From Herbidospora sakaeratensis (GTDB lineage: Bacteria; Actinomycetota; Actinomycetes; Streptosporangiales; Streptosporangiaceae): a stretch of 64,000 nucleotides of DNA. The stretch spans positions 112,696-176,695 of the forward strand of contig NZ_BBXC01000012.1 of the NCBI RefSeq assembly GCF_001570525.1, given 5' to 3'. Every line of letters starts with the position of its first letter. Position 1 is the first letter of the stretch. The notes below the pieces were generated by a model. The model saw only the letters and a program-made list of their open reading frames with translations, searched no databases and was not told the DNA's origin. Shown piece by piece: positions 34,201 to 43,138 of the stretch. The position numbers were made by a program, and so were the translations under genes.

Positions 34201-34730
34201 TAGGGCGTGCCGGCCAGATTCGCGGAGGCGTTGACGGTGACGTTGACGAGCTGGGCGAGGCCGTCCATGCTGACGCCGACGTGCGGCTGAATCGCCGCGG
34301 CCTCCGGACCACCCAGGTTGGTGGTCTTGCGCAACTTCCCGTTCTGGATCTCGGCGCCATGGGCGGCGGTGGAGTTGCCCAGGTCGTAGAAGTCACCGTT
34401 GACCGCGGCGACGGCCCCGGCCTTGTCGGCCGCGACGGTGAGCGGCCCGCCAGAGGCCACGGGGCCGGCGGTCAGCAGGTCGGTGGTGACCGCGCTGTTG
34501 GACAGGTCGACGGTCAGGAAACGGGCGTTGTACCAGCCCTTCTGATCGACGGCCTGGATGTGCCGCAGGTCGATGCCCGGGCCGATCTTCTCAATCGTGT
34601 TGATCAGAGGGATGCCGCCGGTGACGGGTTCCGTGTCGGCGTGGGCTGCGGCTGGGAGGAGGGCCAGCGTGGTCATCGCGGCGAGTGCCAGCAGTAATGG
34701 CCTCGTGGCCTGACGGTTCAGGATCATCAA
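31236..34730 (-). CDS. secreted phosphodiester glycosidase / metallophosphoesterase fusion
   Basis: A 1164-residue secreted protein with a Sec signal peptide (ends AAAHA-DTEP). Residues about 60-410 match the phosphodiester glycosidase (NAGPA) domain: AAVNGDFYDLGNST, ETAVILDSGGSSEMV and GERGNTNGVGVF. Beta-rich Ig-like linkers and a jelly-roll-like region follow. Residues about 770-1040 are a calcineurin-type metallophosphoesterase: TLSDVQF, LNGDITDRG, VPGNHESYG, FAHHP and IGSHAQI supply the metal ligands. It ends with a Big-2-like Ig domain. It probably releases sugars and phosphate from extracellular phosphodiesters or cell-wall polymers. The first of two Met codons at 34730 is used; no operon partner. 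Confidence 0.88.
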   Translation of the reverse strand: MMILNRQATRPLLLALAAMTTLALLPAAAHADTEPVTGGIPLINTIEKIGPGIDLRHIQAVDQKGWYNARFLTVDLSNSAVTTDLLTAGPVASGGPLTVAADKAGAVAAVNGDFYDLGNSTAAHGAEIQNGKLRKTTNLGGPEAAAIQPHVGVSMDGLAQLVNVTVNASANLAGTPYKVLTVNAANPEPHPVPAGGMVAFTSAWGTYSRNRPFIGVDGDVAEVLVRDDKVVSVTPSAPAGSGVIPDDGFYLVGRDAAAAAIRALRPGDPVTLSWELADPVARSMRFALGHGGTGEGIIVSGGRPRANLNSTAISPRTSFGFKDGGRTLVLGQWNGPGGTGNGGVAIDKVARDMVAQGVETAVILDSGGSSEMVARALGDEKVSIRNTPSDGGERGNTNGVGVFVAKGDGKAHEIIVRPAAGSATADGDLRVFPGLRRALVAQGVDDHQTPVTVDPASVGWAAPGASVENGTVTAPAKITKPYGVLKVEAHVGREAGRARITVLNPLDRLELSSQRLALADTASAAVSVAVTGRDDQGYTAPIDPRDLDLDYDHDVVDIKPVDGRLRITPKADAATILTVSAAGRSVQLPITIGVRTQTVYDFDDNVLTRWRDISTTATKISADPDGLRIDFNAMRNVGVGALSAAQRVAVPGQPLRLRMRIKSSINVPSGLTYFLYYDANGKSTGIYGTGLVPSTEWQYANFTLPANTVFPITINSFQGINTNVSQQKPGTFVLDRIEADIPTSIDLPAQPALKADPLISDDGTLIQSNKTWRFATLSDVQFTADNPGLTQVATAAVRRIRATNPDLIVLNGDITDRGLPQDLALARQVLTDAGCDLVPVGQEPPATSTPDPKSGKVPCYYVPGNHESYGLNNVQSDLTNFTEEFGRPYRTFDHKGTRFIMLASSIGSLRSTAWDQLPMVRRALDEARSDLSVHNVLVFAHHPVDDPADTKSSQLGDRDEVALIKKMLGDFRDATGKGAAMIGSHAQIVNVNRVEGVPYVVLPSSGKDPYGTPDRGGFTGWVNWSVDSRQNADEQWIEAQVRAFAQSITLDAPASVQVGETAELSGSVVQPQGVATGSRVVPLRYPMSVGWGGSDTLAIGNGEGAVEAAQEAGKVAILDPRTRTLTALNAGTVTVSVTNDSMRAYTDDGSLAPITTSKTIEVVK

Positions 34731-35270
34731 AACCTCGGCTCAAAGTAGGCGGAGACGCCTGTGCCACACCCTGATGATCAAGGGTGCGGGGGAGATCAAA
34801 ACGGTCACCTTGGACTCGGGGGTGACGCGACTGGGAGCAGGTGATGAAGTCGGACGAAATAGGCGGATCGGGGCTGGTGTCCGACCTGAAATGTCACCGC
34901 CGCGTGTGCGAGATGGTTCCCAGGCGGCTCGCGGGTCCGGGGCCACAGAGGCAGGCGGCCCAAGCTGATGAGGCTCCGGCACTGCCGGCTGCCAACGGCG
35001 CCAAAGGCAGTGCGGGGCAGATCTCAGGCGGCTTGTCGCCATTCACCCATGAACAGCGCGAACCATCGGCGACTCTCCACGACCACCAGCTTCTATCAAG
35101 AGCGTATTCGGCGCCGCCCCGCTGATTGAAGCGCGAGGGCGGGGGATGTCACCGTCACACCCGACCGTGAGTCAATTTCCGTAGTCCGACGGTTCGTTCT
35201 CGTGAGAAATAGCCGATGAAAAACGGTGCCTACCGATAGCATTTCGCCAAATAACGATAAAGGGATGGCG
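34731..35270. other. intergenic region of about 540 bp
   Basis: A divergent promoter region between the phosphodiester glycosidase gene and the TerB-like gene. Short open frames occur on both strands, but none has a recognisable domain or good start signal. No RNA gene recognised. AT content rises near 35200-35270 where the rightward promoter should lie. Confidence 0.5.
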
Positions 35271-36410
35271 ATGAACCCTCGTGACATCGGGCTTGGACGG
35301 TTGAAAAGTGTCGCCGACGCCGCCGGGCGGATCGTCGCCGATGCCGTAAGCGATGCCCAGGAGAAAGTGCGGCAGTCCGCCGAAGAGGTGATGGCGAAGG
35401 TCGCAGAAGTGAAGGGCGGCCTGTCGTCGCGGCCGTCCGCCGATTCCGCCGACTTGTCCGAGCTCGGCGACGACGCGAAGCTGCTCTATTGCCGGGTGCT
35501 GGTGAGCCTGGCCCTGGTCGACTCCCTTCTCGATCCTCGCGAAATCGCGAATCTGTACCTGTTCGCATCGACGATCGGTCTCGACGCCGAAGCACGATCG
35601 GCGTTGCGTAGCCAGATCACCGGGGCCCAGCGCGACGCGGCGAGCGGCGCCGGGGTCCTCGACGCCACGGTGGAGCTGTCCAGGCAGCTGCACGACCTCC
35701 TTGAGGCGGATCAACGTGAGCCGGTGTTCACGGTGCTGGTGCGCGATCTGGTCCGGATCTCACGTGCCGACAGGCATACCGCGGAGGTCGAGCGTGAACG
35801 GATCGTGCAGGTCGCGCAGCTCGTGTTCGCCGAGTCCGCGGAGAAGGTCGTACAGGCGACCGAGCAGCTGGTGATCACCGAAGAGGAGTTCGCCGCCGGC
35901 CGGATCACGACCGGCCAGCTGGAGGAGACCACCAAGGACATCGCCGCCAAGGCGGCCGCGTTCGGCGTCCCGATCGCCGCGATCAGCCTCGCCGGCAGCG
36001 TCTCCGGCCTCGGGGGAGCGGGAATCACCTCCGGCCTGGCGGCCCTGGGATTCGGCGGTCTGCTGGGCTTGAGCGCGATGGTCACCGGAATCGGCACGGT
36101 GGTGATTCTCGGAGTCGCAGTCCATCAGGGCACGCGTTACCTGCTGTCCACCAACGAGCGTGAACGAGAAAAACGACGCGAGCACCTGATCCAGCACGTC
36201 ATCAAGAATCACCAGCAGGCAATGGCCGAGCTCACCGACGACATCGCGGGGCTCGCTCACCGAATGGAGACCCAGCTCACCCAGACCACGAGGAACGAAG
36301 AGCGACTCGCCGCACTCAAGGCCGAGTTGGCCGCATTCCAGTTGGCTTTGGTGAATCTGCAGACCAGTAACGAGGCCTTCGAACGGCGGGAGCCGTTACG
36401 TGCCGGGTGA
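35271..36410 (+). CDS. TerB-like, membrane-segment and coiled-coil protein, unknown function
   Basis: A protein of about 379 residues. The N-terminus is helical and amphipathic; residues about 50-140 resemble a TerB-like all-helical domain (LLYCRVLVSLALVDSLLDPREIANLYLFASTIGLD). Residues about 230-290 are strongly hydrophobic and glycine-rich (two likely membrane passes: FGVPIAAISLAGSVSGLGG and LLGLSAMVTGIGTVVILGVAV), then a charged coiled coil to the end. The ATG at 35271 follows AAAGGG at six bases; a close upstream ATG at 35265 is possible. It overlaps the next gene by 11 bp, so the two are coupled. I do not recognise a described system; base composition is lower in GC than the core genes, and a transposase remnant lies nearby. 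Confidence 0.72.
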   Translation: MNPRDIGLGRLKSVADAAGRIVADAVSDAQEKVRQSAEEVMAKVAEVKGGLSSRPSADSADLSELGDDAKLLYCRVLVSLALVDSLLDPREIANLYLFASTIGLDAEARSALRSQITGAQRDAASGAGVLDATVELSRQLHDLLEADQREPVFTVLVRDLVRISRADRHTAEVERERIVQVAQLVFAESAEKVVQATEQLVITEEEFAAGRITTGQLEETTKDIAAKAAAFGVPIAAISLAGSVSGLGGAGITSGLAALGFGGLLGLSAMVTGIGTVVILGVAVHQGTRYLLSTNEREREKRREHLIQHVIKNHQQAMAELTDDIAGLAHRMETQLTQTTRNEERLAALKAELAAFQLALVNLQTSNEAFERREPLRAG

Positions 36411-37791
36411 CCAGCTTTCGCCTGCCGCCGCGGTCGTGGCCTACCAGGCGGTCACCCTGACCGAACTGCATGTCCTGTTCGATCAGGTGGAATTCGACTT
36501 CAAAGATGTCCTCGAACGTGAACACCGTGTCAGTGACACCCTCGACACGGTCGAATCGGAATTCGACGCGGTGCGTCTCCGTCTTCAGGCGCTGGGCGCC
36601 TTCATACCTGCTCCAGAGCCTTTCCCGATCGCGAAGGTCGAGACACCGAGTACCCCCCGCTACTCCGTGCCCGTCGTTCCGGCCGACGGTGACTTCGATC
36701 AGCTGGTCAGGCTCGCCGAGGCTCGCTTGAATCTGCTGGGCGTCGATCTCACCCGAGATCCGCTCCAGCAGGTGCTTCCCTCCGGCCAGGTGGCTCAGAG
36801 CCTGCGCCACTACGCCGCGGAACACGGCGACATCAGCTGGGATGAGACCGACTGGACGGTCGTCCTGCTCGCCGGCGCCCTCGCGACCTTCCTCGACGTC
36901 GTCCTCGTCAGAATTCCCCGCGATTCCACCTTCCTGGGCAAGGAGTACTCGGGGTCACCCCTCACCAAATGGCTCCAGGACCGCGACCGCGCAAAAGACG
37001 TCCACGAGCATTTCTTCAAGGGGTTCGAGAAACTGGCCAAGGCGCCCTACGACGCCCCCACCACGAAGGCCACAGGGGGACTGGTCAGCGGCATGCGACC
37101 GGCTACTCATCGGCTGCAGAGCCTCGGCCACGACCCGGCCCTGGGTTTCCTCTTCGGCGTGGCGGATCTCATGCGCGGCACCGGGACCTACATCGACAAG
37201 GCGGGAAAACTGGTCCAGGTTGCGACGAACCAATCCCCGGTCGACCTGATCAGCGCTTTCATCACGCAGGTACGCCATTTGCTCTCGGACGTCTACACCC
37301 CGGCCGGCCTGCAGCCGCCGCTGTTCAGCCTGCTTCAACTCGGCCAGATCGGCTCCCCGTTCGCGCTGGGCCCTTCAGGCGTCAAGGTGCCCTGGACCGA
37401 CGTGGCCCGTTACATGTACACGAACGGCTACGACCTGCGCCATTTCTTCACGATGGGCATCACCCCCGGCGTCGTGTCCGCGGTCATCCGCGGATACTGG
37501 CTTCTCAAGAGTTATGCCACCGGCGGCACCGCGGAGCAGCGGAAGCTGGAGCACGCCAAACTCACCTCCATGCTGCTCCTCGGGCACACCATCGCCACTT
37601 CGGGCACGCTCCTCAAGACCGGGCTCCTGTTCGGCATGAACCCGGCGGCTCTCAACTACAACCAGATTCTCGCCATGGCGCCCGCCACCATCGCCTGGTT
37701 CAGGGAAGCCGTCGCCCGCGACGAACGAATCAATCAGGCGCTGGACAAGGAATGGGAATCGCTCCTGGCCGTATCGGAGCGACGCACCTGA
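36400..37791 (+). CDS. membrane-associated protein of unknown function, partner of TerB-like protein
   Basis: A 463-residue protein starting at a GTG within the end of the upstream gene (SD-like GGCGGGAG). The first 100 residues are charged and helical (coiled-coil-like). Later parts hold hydrophobic helices (WTVVLLAGALATFLDVVLVRIP and a hydrophobic pair near the C-terminus, SMLLLGHTIATSGTLLKTG) and a distinctive block HRLQSLGHDPALGFLFGVADLMRGTGTYID. I think I have seen similar GHDP..G..FG blocks in uncharacterised proteins next to TerB-like genes, but cannot name the family. Enzyme motifs are not apparent. The tight coupling suggests a two-protein complex at the membrane. Confidence 0.68.
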   Translation: MPGDQLSPAAAVVAYQAVTLTELHVLFDQVEFDFKDVLEREHRVSDTLDTVESEFDAVRLRLQALGAFIPAPEPFPIAKVETPSTPRYSVPVVPADGDFDQLVRLAEARLNLLGVDLTRDPLQQVLPSGQVAQSLRHYAAEHGDISWDETDWTVVLLAGALATFLDVVLVRIPRDSTFLGKEYSGSPLTKWLQDRDRAKDVHEHFFKGFEKLAKAPYDAPTTKATGGLVSGMRPATHRLQSLGHDPALGFLFGVADLMRGTGTYIDKAGKLVQVATNQSPVDLISAFITQVRHLLSDVYTPAGLQPPLFSLLQLGQIGSPFALGPSGVKVPWTDVARYMYTNGYDLRHFFTMGITPGVVSAVIRGYWLLKSYATGGTAEQRKLEHAKLTSMLLLGHTIATSGTLLKTGLLFGMNPAALNYNQILAMAPATIAWFREAVARDERINQALDKEWESLLAVSERRT

Positions 37792-37794
37792 CGA

Positions 37795-38010
37795 CCGCTC
37801 CATGGGCCACGTCCAGGGCCAGGATCGACATCTGCTTGGTGTGTCGACATCACCTCGCGCGGGATAGTCGGCTTGGAGCGGCCTGGTCGCCGAGGCGCTG
37901 CATCGGGCCGGGTGGGTGGTCTTCCAGCTCGATCGTGGCCGTCACTATACGAATGCCGCCTACGCCCAGTCAGCTGAGCGGTGTTCAGTCGGCCGCCGAG
38001 GCTGGCGCTG
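37795..38010 (+). mobile_element. decayed IS3-type transposase fragment
   Basis: Translation gives CVDITSRGIVGLE from 37840 and, in another frame, VFQLDRGRHYTNAAYAQSAE then SVGRRGW from 37919. These match the DDE transposase pattern of IS3-family OrfB (D(V/I).SR.IVGW ... FHSDRGSQYT..A(F/Y)), with a frameshift between the parts and loss of the rest. No intact terminal repeats seen. Confidence 0.55.
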
Positions 38011-38187
38011 AATCATCGCAGTCCTTAACCACGATGACGGACGGTCATCGCCGGCGGCCACGGACCGCCGCCCGCAGACGAAGGCTGCTACAACCTGCGG
38101 CGGGTTCGCGGCCTGACCACCGCACCATCGGCGTCCGTCGAATTAACACTTCTCGTGTCAGCGAAACCCCGACTGATTCGAGGCGAC

Positions 38188-38669
38188 ATGCGAAAAGTCC
38201 TGAGCCATCTCGGCCCTGCGACGCTCCTGGCAGGAGGCGCGGCCCTCGCGCTGCCCACGGCGGCGAACGCCGCCTCCTGCGGTCAGCGCACCGACGTCTA
38301 CAGCAACATCGGCACGTACTACCCCTTCTCCTACACGGGCCGGCAGGTCGGGCTCAAGAACGGAACCCAGCGGAAGCCGCACCTTCGCCACGGCGACCAA
38401 CGTCCGCAGGGGAGACGTGCTGGTCCAGCAAGACCTTCACCGTGAGGTGGGTGACGACGGCACAGGTGTCCGGTTCCACGTACATAACCTGCTCAGGAAC
38501 CTTCAGCGGCAGCGGGACCACCTACATACAGACCCCGTCGATCGAGAACTGGCACGTGCCGATCCGCGCGTGCGTCTACCCCGTCGAGAGCGGCTACTAC
38601 TGCCACGACCGCGACCGGGCCGCCACGACCGCCGGTGGCGGCCCACGGCTTCGAACGTGGAGGGCTTAA
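38188..38669 (+). pseudogene. frameshifted secreted-protein gene
   Basis: A clear signal peptide (MRKVLSHLGPATLLAGGAAL...ANAA) starts at ATG 38188 after GAGGCGAC and continues SCGQRTDVYSNIGTYYPFSYTGRQVGLKNG. The coding-like sequence then moves to the next frame (SRTFATATNVRRGD) and again to a third (CWSSKTFTVRWVTTAQVSG, ITCSGTFSGSG, HVPIRACVYPVESGYYCH), ending at 38669. Each part is rich in secreted-protein features such as spaced Cys, so it looks like one gene of about 155 codons broken by two frameshifts near 38365 and 38415. They could also be sequencing errors. Family not recognised. Confidence 0.6.
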
Positions 38670-38827
38670 ATCCGACCGTCGGCGATCCCTCGCGCAGGAA
38701 GCGTTCGCCACCTGCCGAGCAGCAGGACAACCCGGGTGACCTCGCGGCCGACCTCATCGCCGTGGCATGACCTGGCCAGGCATCGGGAAAGGCCGCCCGG
38801 GGCGGTGCGGGCGGCCCTGGTTCCAGG

Positions 38828-39304
38828 TCAGATCGCGGTGACCTCGAGCTTGACCTCGTACGAGTACCACGTCGAGTTCGTACCGCTGATGAACTGCGTC
38901 GGCAGCACCAGCGACTGCCCCACCGGCAGCCCCGCGCAGTCGCCCCCATCGGCGGTGGCCGAGCCGAGCGAGGTCCCCCAGCCGGGAGACGGCAGCGTCA
39001 CCTCGCGCAGCGTGAACGACACCGACCCCCCCACCGAGGTGATCACCGAGCTCGGGTTCTCGAAGGAGGCCGGGTACTTCGTGTCACCCGTCACCATCTT
39101 CACGTGGTTGTAGTTGACCGTCGGGTACAGGTTGCCCCCGACCGAGAAGCGGAGCTCGTCCCTGCCGTCCGACTCGTCCACGTTGTTGGCGTAGATGGAG
39201 TAGAGCTCCACGCGGCAGGGAACGGCGGCGTAGGCCGGAGCCGCGACCGCGACCGGCGCCACCACGGCGGCGCTAAGGGCGAGGACGCCGATGAGCTTTC
39301 GCAT
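38828..39304 (-). CDS. secreted protein of unknown function
   Basis: A 158-residue protein with a Sec signal peptide (MRKLIGVLALSAAVVAPVAVAAPAYA). The mature part is beta-rich: AVPCRVELYSIYANNVDESDGRDELRFSVGGNLYP..., a VSFTLREVTLPSPGWG segment, one Cys pair, and a terminal TWYSYEVKLEVTAI. The opening resembles the mature start of the protein encoded at 8531-9070, so the two may be distant paralogues. Role unknown. It is divergent from the BTAD regulator, with only 150 bp between them. ATG 39304 follows AAGGAGGGA. Confidence 0.78.
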   Translation of the reverse strand: MRKLIGVLALSAAVVAPVAVAAPAYAAVPCRVELYSIYANNVDESDGRDELRFSVGGNLYPTVNYNHVKMVTGDTKYPASFENPSSVITSVGGSVSFTLREVTLPSPGWGTSLGSATADGGDCAGLPVGQSLVLPTQFISGTNSTWYSYEVKLEVTAI

Positions 39305-39453
39305 GATTGGTCCCTCCTTGGGACTGCACGCCCACGACCGTCGCGGGCGCCGCCCCAGGCTGCGGCGACCACCGTGAGCACACCGTTAAGGCCCAGCTAC
39401 GCGTACTTTTACGCATGGACCGCCGGGACGGCCGGACGTACGCTCCAGCTGTC

Positions 39454-42400
39454 ATGGGGGACCAACTCACACTTCTGTTGCTCGGCCCTCCGTACCTGGC
39501 GATCGGGGAGACGCCTGTCGCGGTCCGGTCGGCCAAGAGCCGGGCACTGCTCTGTTACCTGGCCGCCGCGCCAGGCCCGAGGCCGAGAGCCGAACTCGCG
39601 GGGTTGTTATGGGGTGAACGCCCCGACGCGCATGCCCGCGGCAGCCTCCGGCTGGCACTGTCGGAGTTGCGCAAGGAGGTCGGCGGCTGGCTCGACATCA
39701 CCCGCGAGCACGTGGCCTTCCGCGCCGACCCGGCCTGCTACGTCGACCACGACAAACTGGCCCAAGCCACCACCATCGGCGAAGCCCTGCCCCTGTGGCG
39801 CGGCGAGTTCTTAGACGGCGTCTCTTTCATCGACGCCCCGGCCTTCACCGGGTGGCTCACCGCCGAACGCCTGCGGGTCCGCGCCCTTTTCCGAGACCTT
39901 CTTGTACGTCAGGCGGGCCCCGCCCACGAGATCGTCAGACTGGCCAGACTGCTGAGCGAGCTGGACCAGTACGACGAGGAAGTACACCGCCTCCTCATCT
40001 CCGCGCTGGCGGAGACGGGCAACCGCGCCGCCGCCCTGCTCGCCTACACGGACCTGCGCGACCGCCTGTCCGCCGACCTGGGCGTGGAGCCCTCCGCCGA
40101 GACCCGCGCCGTCCGCGAGACCCTGGGCCCCCAGCGAAAGGTCGCCGCCCCGCCCATCCCCAGCACGCCGCTCGTGGGACGGAAAGCCGAAGTAGACCAG
40201 GTGGCAGCGCTACTGAAACGGGAACGGATCGTCACGCTGCTGGGCCCGGGAGGGGTGGGCAAGACCCGCCTGGCCCTCGCCGCCGCGGCCCGCGTACCGG
40301 GCGCGGCGTTCGTGACCTTCGCCGGCGTCGGCCCGGAAGCGGCGGTCACCACGGTGGCCCGGCGGCTGGGAATGGACCTGTCGTCACCGCGTCCCGCCAG
40401 GGAGATCCTGTTCGAAACCCTCGCCGACCGATGCCTCCTGCTGGTGCTGGACAACCTTGAGCACCTGCCGGACTTCGACCTGGTGATCGGCGAACTCCTG
40501 GCTGCCTGTCCCGACGTGCGCGTCCTGGCCACCAGCAGACGCCGCCTGACCCTGCCGACCCCCACCGTGGTGGTCGAGGGCCTGACCGCCCCCGCGGCCG
40601 AAGAGCTCTTCGCCGTCAGAGCACGCGCCGTGCAGCCGACTTTCGACCCTGGACGCGACTCCGCGCTGGTAGCCGGAATCTGCGCCGCCACCCGAGGATT
40701 GCCACTGGCGATAGAACTGGCGGCCAGCCTGCTGCGTGCCCTGTCCTGCGCCGACCTGGCCGACCATCTCGACGCCGGCCTGCTGGGCGCCGACTGCCCC
40801 GCCCCCCGACCACGGCACGCCACCATGCGCCGCGTGTTCGAGACGTCCTGGACGCTGCTCACCGAGGAAGCCCGCCGCGTGTTGCCGATCCTGTCGGTCT
40901 TCGGCGGCGGCTTCACCCTGGAGGCCGCACTGGACGTCGCCGAGACCACCCCCGAGGTGCTGGTCCACCTGGTCGACCACAGCATGATCACCTTCCAGCC
41001 ACCGGCCCGCTACCTTATACACCCCCTCATCCAGGCGTTCGCAGCCCAGCACCTGAAAGCCGAGCCCCCCGCGCGCCTGCGTCACGCACACCACTTCACC
41101 ACCCTGCTCGACGCCCACGCCCAAGGCCTCCACGACGCGACCGACGAGCAGACCCCCCTCCTGTTGGGCGCAGAGCTGGACAACATCCGCCTGGCCTGGA
41201 CCCACGCCCCCGACCCCGCCTTCCTCGACCTCTACTGGACGCTCTGCCTGCGGCTCGGCCTGTACGAGGAGTCGGCGGCGACAGTGGAGGACAACCTGGA
41301 ACCGTTGACCCCAGAAGCGCGAGCCCGCCGGCTGCGCATGGCAGCGGTCAGCTACTACCAGCTGGCCAAGGAACGCCGCGCCCTGCGCCTGGCCGAGGAG
41401 GCACTGGAAGCACTGGGGCGGCCACTGCCGTCGGGGTGGCGGCGAGCGGTCGTACAGAGAATCGGGCAGTTGTGCTCACCCACGCGACGGGACCCGCGCG
41501 AGGCCGAAGCGGCGCAGGCCCTGTCGATGATCGCCATGTTCGCCTACTACCGGCAGGACCTCCCCACAATGGTGTCGGCGACGCTGCTGCAGCTCAACGC
41601 CGTGGACCGGGCGGGCGTCCCAGAGCTACGAGCGGAGGCCTACGCGAACGTCGCCACCGCCGTGCGAACCGCCGGCCGCTCGCACCTGGCCGGCCGCTAC
41701 GCGAAACGAGCCGACGCCGCGCTGGCCAAGCTCCCCCTTGCCCACGTCAGCGAGGCGGCGAACCGGGCACGGCTCGCACGCGGCATCGACCAGCTGGCGT
41801 GCGGGGCGTTGGAAGCGGCGTGGCGTTCGTTCACGGAAGCCCGGGCGCGGACCCTGGAACCGAGGCTGGCGGAGGTCTGCACGGGCCTGCTCGCGGAGAC
41901 CTCGGTGTGGCGAGGCGAGTTCGGCCGGGCCGCGGAGCTGTTCGTGGTGACGGGCGAACTGTCCGCCCGCCGGGTGGGCGGCGACGACATCGGCCGCTAC
42001 TGGTGCCTGACGGGGCAGGCGGAGGCGCTGCTGCGCATGGACGGGGTGCCGACCGGGCGGATCCGGGAGGTGCTCACGGCCGCGCAGGCCGCAACGGATC
42101 GACGCCGGGCGCTTGAGCAGGCGTTCGGGCTACGGAACGGGCCGATCGTCGAGGTGATCCAGCGGATGCGGTTGCTGACGGGGTTCGCCCGGACTGACCT
42201 GCGTGATCGACGGCCCGAGTGTGCTGCGGAGGCTGTGCCGGAGATTGTGGGGTTGGCGGGGAAGCTGCCTTCGGCGCAGCCGGGCATGCTGGAGTGCTGG
42301 TCGGGGTTGGCCGAGTTGTTGTGGGAGCTGCGCTGGGCTGATCCTGTCGTGGTGCGGACGGTGCTTCGGGGGATGCGCGGTTATGTGGGGCGTTACCCGG

Positions 42401-42564
42401 GTGCGGCGGCGCGGCTGGGGTGGGGGCAAGTGCTCTTACGGGGTACGGCGGGTATGGCCGTGCGGGAGACTCGCCGGGAGGCGATGCGGGCGGCGGATCG
42501 GCTGGGGGTCGCCTACGACATTCGCCGAGCTGCGGAGGCGGCCGGCGGGGTGGTGTCTACGTAA
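39454..42564 (+). CDS. BTAD/NB-ARC transcriptional regulator (AfsR/SARP-like)
   Basis: A large regulator of about 1036 residues. The N-terminal DNA-binding winged helix begins LTLLLLGPPYLAIGETPVAVRSAKSRALLCYLAAAPG and is followed by the bacterial transcriptional activation domain (ADPACYVDHDKL...LLISALAETGNRAAALLAYTDLRDRLSADLGVEPSAETRAV). Next come an NB-ARC ATPase (Walker A GPGGVGKTRLALA near residue 264; LLLVLDNLEHL Walker B) and a long TPR-like helical tail. AfsR/LuxR-large-type regulators control secondary metabolism or stress genes in actinomycetes. ATG 39454 directly precedes the DNA-binding domain; an ATG at 39415 is an alternative. Confidence 0.9.
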   Translation: MGDQLTLLLLGPPYLAIGETPVAVRSAKSRALLCYLAAAPGPRPRAELAGLLWGERPDAHARGSLRLALSELRKEVGGWLDITREHVAFRADPACYVDHDKLAQATTIGEALPLWRGEFLDGVSFIDAPAFTGWLTAERLRVRALFRDLLVRQAGPAHEIVRLARLLSELDQYDEEVHRLLISALAETGNRAAALLAYTDLRDRLSADLGVEPSAETRAVRETLGPQRKVAAPPIPSTPLVGRKAEVDQVAALLKRERIVTLLGPGGVGKTRLALAAAARVPGAAFVTFAGVGPEAAVTTVARRLGMDLSSPRPAREILFETLADRCLLLVLDNLEHLPDFDLVIGELLAACPDVRVLATSRRRLTLPTPTVVVEGLTAPAAEELFAVRARAVQPTFDPGRDSALVAGICAATRGLPLAIELAASLLRALSCADLADHLDAGLLGADCPAPRPRHATMRRVFETSWTLLTEEARRVLPILSVFGGGFTLEAALDVAETTPEVLVHLVDHSMITFQPPARYLIHPLIQAFAAQHLKAEPPARLRHAHHFTTLLDAHAQGLHDATDEQTPLLLGAELDNIRLAWTHAPDPAFLDLYWTLCLRLGLYEESAATVEDNLEPLTPEARARRLRMAAVSYYQLAKERRALRLAEEALEALGRPLPSGWRRAVVQRIGQLCSPTRRDPREAEAAQALSMIAMFAYYRQDLPTMVSATLLQLNAVDRAGVPELRAEAYANVATAVRTAGRSHLAGRYAKRADAALAKLPLAHVSEAANRARLARGIDQLACGALEAAWRSFTEARARTLEPRLAEVCTGLLAETSVWRGEFGRAAELFVVTGELSARRVGGDDIGRYWCLTGQAEALLRMDGVPTGRIREVLTAAQAATDRRRALEQAFGLRNGPIVEVIQRMRLLTGFARTDLRDRRPECAAEAVPEIVGLAGKLPSAQPGMLECWSGLAELLWELRWADPVVVRTVLRGMRGYVGRYPGAAARLGWGQVLLRGTAGMAVRETRREAMRAADRLGVAYDIRRAAEAAGGVVST

Positions 42565-43110
42565 TGCTGACGTTCTCGATGAGGACTTCGCCTTGGGGGC
42601 GTCGGAGACGACGGTTTTCGAGCGGTGCTGGCGTTCACCCGCCGACTCTCAAGCTGCTCAGCTGCGCGATAGAGGCCGACGTTGACGAAAGACATGAACG
42701 GCTTCCTCGGGCGTGGACCTCGCAGGGATGACACTGTGTCGGCTCGTAGTGGTCAAGCCACCGGATGGCTCCATACGCAGGGTCACCTTGGCGCGGGCGA
42801 CCCCACCTGGCGTTCAAGACGTCGTATTCGCCTGCTCAGCGCCGGTTGGCTCAGGTGAAGTCGACTTGGCGGCATGCTGATGAAGCTTTCGTCGGTCAAT
42901 ACGAAATCCAACCCATAGGCGCCCCGGGCTCCGGAAACCGATTACCGACTGCAACGCCCGTACAGCAGCCTGGAACTTTTCTGATCAACCACAACTGCCG
43001 GCCAGCCCATCTGCCAGATCACATGACCCTGCCGGCGCCGAGCGCTCCGTCCGCAGAGCTCAAGCGCCAGGCGCGTATCCGAACCCAAACGATCAGTTGA
43101 CGTGCTCCAA
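42565..43110. other. intergenic region without a recognised gene
   Basis: About 550 bp between the BTAD regulator and the TetR gene. Short open frames exist (for example 42765-43100 on the + strand) but show no domain, no good start signal and atypical composition. I see no RNA gene or clear repeat. Confidence 0.5.
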
Positions 43111-43138
43111 TTTCATGTCCATCATAATGGACATGAAA
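43111..43138 (+). promoter_or_regulatory. perfect TetR-type operator over the start codon
   Basis: Arms TTTCATGTCCAT (43111-43122) and ATGGACATGAAA (43127-43138) are exact reverse complements around CATA. The ATG of the TetR gene lies in the right arm, so bound regulator would block its own transcription start or translation. Confidence 0.78.

Noticed and set aside
42765-43100. 111-codon open frame before the TetR gene
   Set aside because: No recognised domain, poor start signal and composition unlike neighbours; treated as intergenic.
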